12,184 nucleotides of DNA from an uncultured Bacillus sp. (GTDB lineage Bacteria > Bacillota > Bacilli > Bacillales_B > DSM-18226): the NCBI RefSeq assembly GCF_946478885.1, contig NZ_CAMLDX010000100.1:1-12184 (forward strand). Reading direction: 5' to 3'. A model generated the notes under the pieces. It searched no databases. It had not been told where the DNA came from and saw only the letters and a list, made by a program, of their open reading frames with translations. Each line of letters begins with the position of its first letter. The first letter of the stretch is position 1. Made by a program: the position numbers and the translations under genes. Of this stretch, positions 1-5,807 are shown in pieces.

Positions 1-552
1 CTCTCTTACAACAATTTTTGGAAAATCAAACGGCTCCGTCATAATATTTAAATCACCCCGGGTAACAGCCTGATAATTAGGGCTGACAAAAAATGAAATC
101 GTTCCATCAGGCTCCCATAAGGCTAGCGAAAGTTTTTTAAGATCATCTATCTTTTCTTTTCTGGCTTCTGATAATATGTAATCCACTGATATTCTTGCCT
201 TCGTTAAGTTTTTATAAATAAATTGCCCATTTTTAATTAATGGGAATGGATTAGGCAAAACGAATTTCCTTAAATATTTTGATTTTAATACTATGAAAAC
301 ACTTGATACATATAAAATGACGAGTACACCCATCGTGATCATAGATCCTTTTAAGCCTAATTTTTCGTCAGACAAAGGGTGGGCGATTATGTTACCAATG
401 ACTACAGCAATCGCAAAATCGAGCAAATTCAGCTGCGAAATGGATCGCTGTCCCATTAATTTTGCCATGATAAGCATAAAAAAATAGCCTACTACCGCCC
501 TTAAAACCCATTGCATTGTCGTAAGTGTTTCTTGACCATGAAAAAAGTCCAT
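1..552 (-). CDS. DUF421 (YetF/YdfS-type) membrane protein, C-terminus cut by window edge
   Basis: Reading the minus strand from an ATG at 552 gives an uninterrupted 184-codon frame that leaves the window. Residues about 13-34, 42-59 and 70-92 are hydrophobic membrane segments. They are followed by a soluble part containing LIKNGQFIYKNLTKARIS, then DYILSEARKEKIDDLKKLSL and LWEPDGTISFF, which is the usual DUF421 pattern (a 'NGq' strand, a 'lR..gi.dl..v' helix and an 'E.dG.lS' strand). Family members are about 200-230 residues long, so only a short tail is missing. A strong ribosome binding site (AAGGGAGAAGG, minus strand) lies just before the ATG. The molecular function is not established for the family; several homologues in spore formers are linked to the spore or cell envelope, which is family knowledge rather than something seen here. 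It appears to be transcribed alone. Confidence 0.85.
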   Translation of the reverse strand, partial: MDFFHGQETLTTMQWVLRAVVGYFFMLIMAKLMGQRSISQLNLLDFAIAVVIGNIIAHPLSDEKLGLKGSMITMGVLVILYVSSVFIVLKSKYLRKFVLPNPFPLIKNGQFIYKNLTKARISVDYILSEARKEKIDDLKKLSLALWEPDGTISFFVSPNYQAVTRGDLNIMTEPFDFPKIVVRE

Positions 553-934
553 TTGACCTTCTCCCTTCGAACATAAATTAATGATAAAGACTTGGATAAT
601 ATGCCCAAAAAGTAATAGTTTGATTACCTGCTTAATCAGACTGTTGGAACAGAGGTATATAAAAGTTTAAAATAAATTAAGAACGGTGTAATTCCTGTTT
701 GTTTTACAAGAAAAAGAAGGATCTTGTTATGCAACAAAATGGCCCGATTGCTGAGGATCACTGAGTATACAGTGTTATCTCATTAGAGGTTGTTTTTCAG
801 TTCAGGTATATGTTTAATCAGTTCGAGTCAGGTATTCATTTTTTTCGAGAAGGTGGTTTAATCTAAACGAAATATTCAATCTGGTAAATTCCATGTCATT
901 CATTGGTAAATACATTGTCAATCGGTGGTAAAAA
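553..934. other. Gene-free stretch between the DUF421 gene and decayed mobile-element DNA
   Basis: I see no credible gene here. The right part carries the first tandem-repeat units (from 882), and 742-759 matches a motif found again at 4223-4240 on the other strand. A minus-strand promoter for the DUF421 gene must lie near 560-640, but only weak candidates are visible (TTGGGC, 16 nt, TATCAT). Confidence 0.4.
742..759 (+). repeat. Dispersed intergenic motif, copy A
   Basis: GCCCGATTGCTGAGGATC here matches GCCCGATTGTTGAAGATC on the minus strand at 4223-4240, with 16 of 18 bases identical. Weaker similarity extends about 15 nt upstream in both copies, each preceded by TTAT. Both copies sit in gene-free DNA. 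They may be copies of a small dispersed element in this genome; two copies alone cannot prove this. Confidence 0.4.
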
Positions 935-968
935 TTATGTCACTACTGGTACATTTCGATGGCAGTAA
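882..968 (+). repeat. Four imperfect tandem repeats, about 22-bp period
   Basis: Units begin at 882, 904, 926 and 947, each starting TGGTAAAT or a close variant (TGGTAAAA, TGGTACAT) and containing TGTCA or TGGCA near position 14 (consensus TGGTAAATN5TGTCA). Spacing is 22, 22 and 21 bp. Arrays of transposase-binding units of about 20-22 bp are typical of the ends of IS21-family and Tn7/Mu-like elements. No intact transposase gene is adjacent, so I take this as a possible relic element end. Confidence 0.55.
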
Positions 969-1145
969 TCACCTTTTCTTACATGACTCTTCAGCTGTTC
1001 AGGAGATTCAATTTCCTTCATATCCATTTGATAAAGAGTGATGATTTTTGCATATGCATTTCGTATTGATCTCGTAATTTTTCATCCTTATAAAAATTTA
1101 TGCCATTGCTCGAATCGAACAGTATTCCTTCTTCTTTCTTTTTAA
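935..1145 (-). pseudogene. Frameshifted gene ghost, family not recognised
   Basis: On the minus strand, one frame from about 1145 reads IQRLKKKEEGILFDSSNG then INFYKDEKLRDQYE. After a shift near 1050 the next frame continues AYAKIITLYQMDMKEIESP then EQLKSHVRKGDYCHRNVPVV, ending at a TAA at 935-937. Both halves have a plausible amino-acid composition and join into one charged, helical-looking stretch. There is no start codon or ribosome binding site at the upstream end, so the N-terminus is also missing. Chance open frames of this length are possible, so confidence is low. Confidence 0.3.
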
Positions 1146-1192
1146 GCCTTTGAATTTAATGTAAATAGTTGATCGGAATAATCCTCAATGGA

Positions 1193-1597
1193 CTATTCCT
1201 TTGCTGTTGAATGAATATAGATGCCTATCAGAACTTCAGCCTTTAATTTCTCATAATCCGGCTTCTTCTGAAACGTCCATCGTTTTTCTTTTGCATTGTC
1301 TACCGATGCAAACGCAAAGTAGCTTACATTTCCTTTTTCTGGTCCAAATGCTTTCTTAATAGCAGGTTTCACTTCCTTTTGGACCCCTTCATTCAGAGCC
1401 TTAAATAAATAATTGTTGTATGGTTTGCAGTTTGTTTTTCCTTTAGAAGTTGAATCCAACTCACATGAAATTTCGGCAACCCATCCCTTCTCTCTATCTT
1501 TTACCTTTACAGTAATATAAGTGGGTGCTTTTTCCGGCTCCTCTGGAATGACTTCAAAGCCTGTAATCTGAACAATGTCACCATAGGTATCTTTCAC
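1193..1597 (-). CDS. Hypothetical protein, probably 5'-truncated
   Basis: A GTG at 1597 opens 134 codons ending in TAG at 1193. The product is Lys-rich, without membrane segments or recognised motifs, and reads like a compact secreted or lipid-anchored beta/alpha domain (for example PTYITVKVKDREKGWVAEIS and VSYFAFASVDNAKEKRWTF). It has two cysteines, at about residues 45 and 57. No ribosome binding site precedes the GTG. The same frame stays open upstream to about 1696 with no ATG, GTG or TTG, and the residues just before the GTG (RIAILIALIRY) resemble part of a signal peptide or membrane anchor. I infer that the real start has been lost. The gene has no clear partner and lies between two repeat blocks. 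Confidence 0.45.
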   Translation of the reverse strand: MKDTYGDIVQITGFEVIPEEPEKAPTYITVKVKDREKGWVAEISCELDSTSKGKTNCKPYNNYLFKALNEGVQKEVKPAIKKAFGPEKGNVSYFAFASVDNAKEKRWTFQKKPDYEKLKAEVLIGIYIHSTAKE

Positions 1598-1840
1598 ATA
1601 TCTAATTAGAGCAATAAGGATTGCTATCCGGCATGCAAATAATACTTGGAGTTTTGGACCCTGGTGGTCCCAAGATGGAGGATGGTGAGGGCAAGCCTAC
1701 ATTCGTAAAAACTCCAAAGCTGTACTTAAACCATAAAGGCTTATGGCATCTAAAGTTAATTGGTTACACAATGAAGCTGGTTATATTCGACAGATCGATC
1801 TCATGACTTTTGAATGCAGTTTGTACTGTTGATTTGGAAT

Positions 1841-1900
1841 AAAGTTCGATAATTTATAAAAAAGATTGATCATTTAAAACAAAGTTTGATAAAACTCTGT
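1841..1900 (+). repeat. Three tandem 20-bp repeats
   Basis: Exact 20-bp register: units begin at 1841 (AAAGTTCGATAATTTATAAA), 1861 (AAAGATTGATCATTTAAAAC) and 1881 (AAAGTTTGATAAAACTCTGT). A degenerate fourth unit (GTTGATTTGGAAT) lies just before. The conserved core is AAAGNTYGATNA. The unit differs from the 22-bp block at 882-968, so the two blocks are not simply the matched ends of one element. Confidence 0.6.
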
Positions 1901-1941
1901 ATTAATATGGGGTTTTTCTTTTGACCCTTAAACTTCAGCTG

Positions 1942-1971
1942 TATTCAATTAAAGGGCCATTTAATTGAATA
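1942..1971. repeat. Perfect 12-bp inverted repeat, 6-nt loop
   Basis: TATTCAATTAAA, then GGGCCA, then TTTAATTGAATA: the arms are exact reverse complements. No T-run follows on either strand, so it is a poor candidate for an intrinsic terminator. It could be an operator or a mobile-element scar. Confidence 0.5.
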
Positions 1972-2076
1972 ACTTACTAAGATTGTTAATGGGTGAACTT
2001 AAACGAACTGGCAGGTTAGTTAAGGATTGGCTGTAGTTATTACTAGACAATTAAATGATACGTTTTCTTGAACTAA

Positions 2077-2126
2077 GAAAAAACCTCTCTTAATTCCATT
2101 TAATTAAGGAATTTCACGAGAGGTTT
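2077..2126 (-). terminator. Intrinsic terminator of the Rrf2-family gene
   Basis: On the minus strand, just after the stop codon at 2130, AAACCTCTC pairs with GAGAGGTTT. Inside the stem AAATTCC can pair with GGAATT. The stem is followed by a T-run (2077-2083 as A on the plus strand). Confidence 0.85.
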
Positions 2127-2129
2127 GTT

Positions 2130-2621
2130 CTATATGTTGCTCTTCGAAAAATATTTCTGAGTATCTTCACGTATTTGTTTAGGTAAGACACGATCAAGCT
2201 CTTCATTTAACCATGAAAGTGTTTTACTACGCAAGTAATCACGCATTTTTTCTTCCGCAGAGAGCATAACTAAATTGATGGTGCAAGAGGAGGGAGCTGA
2301 ACAGCAGTTTTCTCTATACAAATAACCATTATCTTTAATATTTTTACATTGAAAAATAGGCTTAGGACCTTCAACTGCTTCAATTACATCCCAAAAGGAA
2401 ATATCTTCTGGAGACTTAGATAACCTATATCCTCCCTTTACACCAGGGACAGAACTTACAATACCAGCCTTAGACAATTTACCGAAAACTTTAGAAAGAA
2501 ATGTCTCAGAAAGTCCTTGGAATTCTGCCAAATCCTTTATCCCAACACTTTCCTTGGAAGGAACTTCAATTAAATAAACCAGACAATGTAAAGCATATTC
2601 AACTCCGACACTATACTGCAT
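2130..2621 (-). CDS. Rrf2-family transcriptional regulator with cysteine cluster
   Basis: This is a winged-helix DNA-binding protein of 163 residues, normal for Rrf2. The N-terminal MQYSVGVEYALHCLVYL helix, the HTH LAEFQGLSETFLSKVFGKL and the wing PGVKGGYRLSKSPEDIS are characteristic. Cysteines at 92, 106, 107 and 113 occupy the region that binds an Fe-S cluster or senses redox change in IscR and NsrR. Cys92 aligns by position with the first IscR ligand, but the spacing here is wider, so cluster type and signal cannot be inferred. The ATG at 2621 has a GCAGGTGAG ribosome binding site. The gene is divergent from the azoR-like gene, which it probably represses. It has its own promoter (2663-2691) and terminator. 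Confidence 0.9.
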   Translation of the reverse strand: MQYSVGVEYALHCLVYLIEVPSKESVGIKDLAEFQGLSETFLSKVFGKLSKAGIVSSVPGVKGGYRLSKSPEDISFWDVIEAVEGPKPIFQCKNIKDNGYLYRENCCSAPSSCTINLVMLSAEEKMRDYLRSKTLSWLNEELDRVLPKQIREDTQKYFSKSNI

Positions 2622-2662
2622 ATAAACTCACCTGCCTCTGATTTTAAAGGTTATCAAATTGT

Positions 2663-2691
2663 ATCTTAGGAGTATTTAGAGTGTTAGTCAA
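2663..2691 (-). promoter_or_regulatory. Sigma-A promoter of the Rrf2-family gene
   Basis: On the minus strand, TTGACT (2686-2691) is separated by 17 nt from TAAGAT (2663-2668), about 42 nt upstream of the ATG. Confidence 0.65.
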
Positions 2692-2723
2692 ATAAAAAAA
2701 TCTTATTTGGTAAATTTAATATT

Positions 2724-2752
2724 TTGACAAAAATAATTATAGCCGTTATATT
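2724..2752 (+). promoter_or_regulatory. Sigma-A promoter of the azoR-like gene
   Basis: A consensus TTGACA (2724-2729), a 17-nt spacer and TATATT (2747-2752). Transcription would begin near 2759, giving a leader of about 65 nt. Confidence 0.8.
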
Positions 2753-2754
2753 AT

Positions 2755-2785
2755 AGACAGAGTTAATCGACGATTAATTTAGTCT
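2755..2785. promoter_or_regulatory. Candidate Rrf2 operator (interrupted dyad)
   Basis: TTAATCG-A-CGATTAA (2763-2777) is a perfect 7-bp dyad around one base. It is flanked symmetrically by AGAC (2755-2758) and GTCT (2782-2785), which are also exact reverse complements about the same centre (2770). It lies right over the predicted transcription start of the divergent azoR-like gene, a standard repressor position. Confidence 0.6.
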
Positions 2786-2825
2786 TTAATTTTAACCTAA
2801 AATTCATTATAAAGGAGAAATACAA

Positions 2826-3467
2826 ATGAACAAAACACTTATCATTAACGCACATCCAAAAATAGATGATACTTCATCAGCTAGCTTGCAGGTTTTTAAC
2901 CACTTTTTGAAAGCTTATAAAAAATTAATTCCAGATAGCGAAGGAATTGAACAGATTAACTTGTACAGTGATGTAGTGCCTATGATAGATAAAACGGTGT
3001 TAAGTGCATGGGAAAAACAACGAAAAGAACAGGAGCTAACTAGTCAAGAACAAAAAATAACGGAGCGTATGTCCGAAATCTTACAACAATTTAAAAGTGC
3101 AAATACGTATGTCATCGTTTTACCCTTGCATAATTTTAATATTCCATCAAAGTTAAAAGATTATATGGACAATATCATGATCGCACGTGAAACTTTTAAA
3201 TATACTGAAAATGGGTCAGTGGGACTACTTAAAGACGGACGAAGAATGCTGATCATACAAGCAAGTGGAGCAATCTATTCAAATGATGATTGGTATACAG
3301 AAGTTGAATACTCTCATAAATACCTGAAGTCAATGTTCAATTTCCTTGGTATTGAAGATTATCAAATCATTCGGGCACAAGGGACTGCTTTACTAGAACC
3401 AAATGAAGTATTACAAAAAGCATTTAAAGAAGCTGAAGAAGCTGCTTCAAGATTAGCACCTAAATAA
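2826..3467 (+). CDS. azoR: FMN-dependent NAD(P)H oxidoreductase, AzoR (azoreductase/quinone reductase) family
   Basis: A flavodoxin-like enzyme of 213 residues, close to the usual 200-211. The N-terminal strand and loop MNKTLIINAHPKIDDTSSAS (1-20) forms the FMN phosphate site. PLHNFNIPSKLKDYMDNI (100-117) matches the AzoR PMYNFNIP isoalloxazine loop, ETFKYTENGSVGLLKDG (122-138) is a strong family signature, and QASGAIYS (145-152) fills the second flavin contact. Family members reduce azo dyes, quinones or nitro compounds with NAD(P)H, usually as cytosolic dimers; the natural substrate here is unknown. The ATG follows AAAGGAGAA. It shares a regulatory region with the divergent Rrf2 gene, which suggests induction by oxidants or electrophiles. 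The next gene, 179 bp away, is an AhpD-like protein. Confidence 0.88.
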   Translation: MNKTLIINAHPKIDDTSSASLQVFNHFLKAYKKLIPDSEGIEQINLYSDVVPMIDKTVLSAWEKQRKEQELTSQEQKITERMSEILQQFKSANTYVIVLPLHNFNIPSKLKDYMDNIMIARETFKYTENGSVGLLKDGRRMLIIQASGAIYSNDDWYTEVEYSHKYLKSMFNFLGIEDYQIIRAQGTALLEPNEVLQKAFKEAEEAASRLAPK

Positions 3468-3646
3468 ATACAATCTTAATGGAAAGGAAAAGGCATGAAA
3501 TTATTGTTGCAGGGAAGTCTGGAGTAATTGTTCACTTCTTCCTAAATTAATACAAAACGGGAATAAGTATTTCGACTCCAGGTAATCATTTAAGTACTAT
3601 TCAAATCAATTATTTATTGGATAAACTTTCTAAGGAGGAAATTAAA

Positions 3647-4090
3647 TTGGCACAACGAATTGATTATTTCAATGTAGCACCAGAGGCACTTAACATCATG
3701 GTGGAAATGGAAAAGTATACGAAAACTACAGGTATAGACCGTAAACTTCGTGAGCTTATTAAAATTCGTGCTTCTCAAATTAACGGCTGTGCATATTGTT
3801 TGAATATGCACACAGCAGATGCTCGGAAAATGGGTGAAACAGAACAAAGAATATATTGTATTAGTGCTTGGGAAGAGTGTGAATTCTACACAGAAGCAGA
3901 AAAAGTAGCTTTAGAGTTGACAGAGTATGTGACATTAATCCCGACAAAACGTGTGCCAGATGAGCTTTATCAACGAGTACGTAAACACTATGACGAAAAA
4001 CAGTATGTTGACCTTGTTCTAATAATTAATCAAATTAACAGTTGGAATAGAATTTCTATTGCAATGGGGAATACAGCAACTGAAAAATAA
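3647..4090 (+). CDS. AhpD-like carboxymuconolactone decarboxylase family protein
   Basis: I choose the TTG start at 3647: TAAGGAGGA ends 8 nt before it, and the product then begins (M)AQRIDYFNVAPEAL, the usual family N-terminus. A longer frame from the TTG at 3617 has no ribosome binding site. The 147-residue product carries the CxxC-x3-H motif (Cys48, Cys51, His55 in CAYCLNMH) of the alkylhydroperoxidase AhpD core, within RELIKIRASQINGCAYC. This fold forms small all-helical oligomers with peroxidase or thiol-disulfide activity; the substrate is not known. The Rrf2 / oxidoreductase / AhpD-like grouping indicates a role in detoxifying oxidants or electrophiles. It is probably co-transcribed with the azoR-like gene. 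Confidence 0.87.
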   Translation: MAQRIDYFNVAPEALNIMVEMEKYTKTTGIDRKLRELIKIRASQINGCAYCLNMHTADARKMGETEQRIYCISAWEECEFYTEAEKVALELTEYVTLIPTKRVPDELYQRVRKHYDEKQYVDLVLIINQINSWNRISIAMGNTATEK

Positions 4091-4136
4091 TTATTTTCAA
4101 CGAATATCTTATGTGTGTTCGTCTTAGGGGGTAGAC

Positions 4137-4173
4137 AAAAGGCATCCAAATGAACCAATTTGGATGCTTTTTT
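4137..4173 (+). terminator. Intrinsic terminator after the AhpD-like gene
   Basis: GCATCCAAAT (4142-4151) and ATTTGGATGC (4158-4167) pair perfectly across a 6-nt loop, followed by TTTTTT. An A-run before the stem means it could also work in the minus direction. Confidence 0.88.
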
Positions 4174-4222
4174 CCATTTTGTGCTTATATAGAGCATAAT
4201 TTGAAGTTCTTTTAAGTTTTTC

Positions 4223-4240
4223 GATCTTCAACAATCGGGC
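4223..4240 (-). repeat. Dispersed intergenic motif, copy B
   Basis: The minus-strand sequence GCCCGATTGTTGAAGATC matches copy A at 742-759 (16 of 18 bases). Confidence 0.4.
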
Positions 4241-4574
4241 GCGTTCGTGTAATAAGCTCAATAGCTTCTTGCTAACGATCCGTTTATTAGAAGAAAAACA
4301 CCCTGGGTACCAAAAAGGTGCCGATATCGATATTATTTTATATTGTCGATATAATTCTCTCCTCAAGATACTCTTCCACACTTAGACTTACCGCCAATTT
4401 AGTGCTACCGATTGTATGTATTGTGATTTCCATTCACTTTGCGACACTAAAAAAGATCGAAATCTTTATGTTGCCTGCTCCCAATTATAAACATAGTTTA
4501 GAGAAGGGTCTAATCACAAATATGTAAAAATTTGCTGAGGAAATTTGGGATCAAAACATATAGGGAAGGCACTT

Positions 4575-4611
4575 TTTATCATTTACAATAAAAATGATAA
4601 AGCAGTATAAA
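4575..4611 (+). promoter_or_regulatory. Promoter with overlapping inverted repeat (Cof-type HAD gene)
   Basis: TTTACA (4582-4587), an 18-nt spacer and TATAAA (4606-4611) form a sigma-A-like promoter. A 10-bp perfect inverted repeat, TTTATCATTT (4575-4584) and AAATGATAAA (4592-4601) with a 7-nt centre, overlaps the -35 and could be a repressor site. No T-run follows it, so it is not an obvious terminator. Confidence 0.5.
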
Positions 4612-4690
4612 GAAATAGTCCTTTTCATTGGATAAGAGAGTTCATTATTTGTTATATGTCTCAAGTCAAAAATTTAGAAAGGGAATTTAT

Positions 4691-5545
4691 ATGAAATTAA
4701 TCGCAATTGATTTAGATGGTACTTTACTTTCAACAGATTGTTCGATTAGCCGGGAAAACACTCAAGCAATTAGAGAGGCACAAAAACAAGGCCATATTAT
4801 TGTTATTTCCTCTGGACGTTCTTTTCAAGACACGAGACAAATTCTTCAAAATGCTGATTTAGTGTGCCCTTTTATCGCAGGTAATGGTGCAATTTCATTC
4901 CATAATGGGGAAATAATTCATAAATTTATTTTGGAGGAAAAAGTTGTTCTGGAAATCATTGAAACTTTAGAAAAACACAACTGCTATTACGAAATCAACT
5001 CAAAAAATGGCACTCTAATAAAACGTGATGGCAGAAGTCTGTTAACTAATGAGATTATGAATACGCAAGAACCATTTTGTGATATTACTGAAGAATGGGC
5101 ACTAAATGAGATTGAGCTTCAATATAATCAATTCGGTCTGATCCCTGTTCCTCATTATAGAAATTTAGATTTCGCTCAATTAGAAGTATATAAAATATTT
5201 ATTCTTTCCTTTAATAGAAATACGCTTACTACACTGCGAGAAACATTAAGCAGAAGAAATGATATATCAGTCACATCATCCGGTGTGGAAAAAATTGATA
5301 TTGGCCACATCAAAACAAGCAAAGGAAATGGATTAAAAATTGTTGCGAACTACATGGGAATTCCTCTCGAAAATACAGTTGCCATAGGTGACAACCTAAA
5401 TGACCTTTCAATGTTTGATATTGCCGGAACGAGTATTGCAATGGGAAATGCCGTAGCTGAGCTAAAAAAGAAAGGTACTTATATAACCAAGGATCATGAC
5501 GAAAACGGAATAGCATTTGCTTTTCAAAATTACATTTTAAAATAA
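4691..5545 (+). CDS. Cof-type HAD-superfamily sugar-phosphate phosphatase (YwpJ-like)
   Basis: I choose the ATG at 4691, preceded by AAAGGGA; an upstream in-frame TTG at 4628 lacks a ribosome binding site and would add 21 unconserved residues. The product is 284 residues, normal for Cof/HAD-IIB proteins. Motif I is DLDGTLL (Asp7 nucleophile, Asp9 acid/base), motif II is VISSGRS (Ser41), motif III is Lys211 in KTSKGNGL, and motif IV is GDNLNDLSM (Asp234, Asp238). A C2-type cap lies between motifs II and III. Its overall look resembles B. subtilis YwpJ. Such enzymes dephosphorylate sugar phosphates or FMN with broad specificity. It has its own promoter and terminator, so it may be unrelated to the sugar cluster downstream. 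Confidence 0.88.
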   Translation: MKLIAIDLDGTLLSTDCSISRENTQAIREAQKQGHIIVISSGRSFQDTRQILQNADLVCPFIAGNGAISFHNGEIIHKFILEEKVVLEIIETLEKHNCYYEINSKNGTLIKRDGRSLLTNEIMNTQEPFCDITEEWALNEIELQYNQFGLIPVPHYRNLDFAQLEVYKIFILSFNRNTLTTLRETLSRRNDISVTSSGVEKIDIGHIKTSKGNGLKIVANYMGIPLENTVAIGDNLNDLSMFDIAGTSIAMGNAVAELKKKGTYITKDHDENGIAFAFQNYILK

Positions 5546-5656
5546 TCTTTAGAATTTGATAGGAAATGAAACATCCAGCCTAAGTTACTGCAAAAATAGG
5601 AAATTACGGAAAAAATAAATATATGCTGGGTATTTTGTGGTAAAAGTTTTTGTTTG

Positions 5657-5700
5657 AAAAGCACGTGACTTTTTTTGAAAAAAAGAATTGTGCTTTTTTT
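5657..5700 (+). terminator. Intrinsic terminator after the Cof-type HAD gene
   Basis: AAAAGCAC (5657-5664) pairs with GTGCTTTT (5690-5697). An inner T7/A7 stem (5670-5676 with 5678-5684) can extend it, and a T-run follows to 5700. It lies about 110 nt after the stop codon. Confidence 0.75.
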
Positions 5701-5722
5701 GTGTTTAAATGATCAGGGAATC

Positions 5723-5751
5723 TTGGAATAGATAAAAGTAAACGATATGTT
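5723..5751 (+). promoter_or_regulatory. Candidate promoter of the glpX-like gene
   Basis: TTGGAA (5723-5728), a 17-nt spacer and TATGTT (5746-5751): a weak sigma-A match. AGTAAACGATATGT (5737-5750) agrees with the CcpA cre consensus at 11 of 14 positions and overlaps the -10; it is too weak to call on its own. Confidence 0.4.
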
Positions 5752-5807
5752 GGAGAACCAAACTAACCTTTTCAATCTATCAGACTATATATATTGGAGG
5801 AAACAAT

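Larger units (their letters stand above)
1598..2074. other. Gene-poor stretch with tandem and inverted repeats
   Basis: This holds an unsupported plus-strand frame at 1621-1806, the 20-bp tandem repeats at 1841-1900 and the 12-bp inverted repeat at 1942-1971. I see no credible complete gene. Confidence 0.4.
4174..4690. other. Gene-free stretch before the Cof-type phosphatase gene
   Basis: About 500 bp without a credible gene. It contains the minus-strand copy of the motif shared with 742-759, a GATATC/TCGATAT-rich segment (ATATCGA at 4324-4330 facing TCGATAT at 4346-4352), and the promoter/operator of the next gene at 4575-4611. Minus-strand frames here (for example MEITIHTIGSTKLAVSLS, starting about 4430) could be a scrap of an older gene, but nothing supports it. 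Confidence 0.4.

Noticed and set aside
1621..1806. 61-codon plus-strand frame starting with TTG (product contains GVLDPGGPKMEDGEGKPTF)
   Set aside because: No ribosome binding site, no recognised family, lies in decayed DNA; could be a scrap of an old gene but not supportable.
882..1900. One transposon bounded by the two tandem-repeat arrays
   Set aside because: The arrays have different unit length and sequence, and no transposase gene is visible between them.
3522..3592. CTGGAGT...ACTCCAG inverted repeat between the azoR-like and AhpD-like genes
   Set aside because: Only 7-bp arms with a loop of about 50 nt; no T-run, no sign of function.
4124..4381. Minus-strand 85-codon frame
   Set aside because: Runs through the intrinsic terminator at 4137-4173 and has no ribosome binding site.
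4318..4527. Plus-strand 69-codon hydrophobic frame starting with GTG
   Set aside because: AT-rich noncoding DNA gives such hydrophobic frames; no ribosome binding site and no family resemblance.
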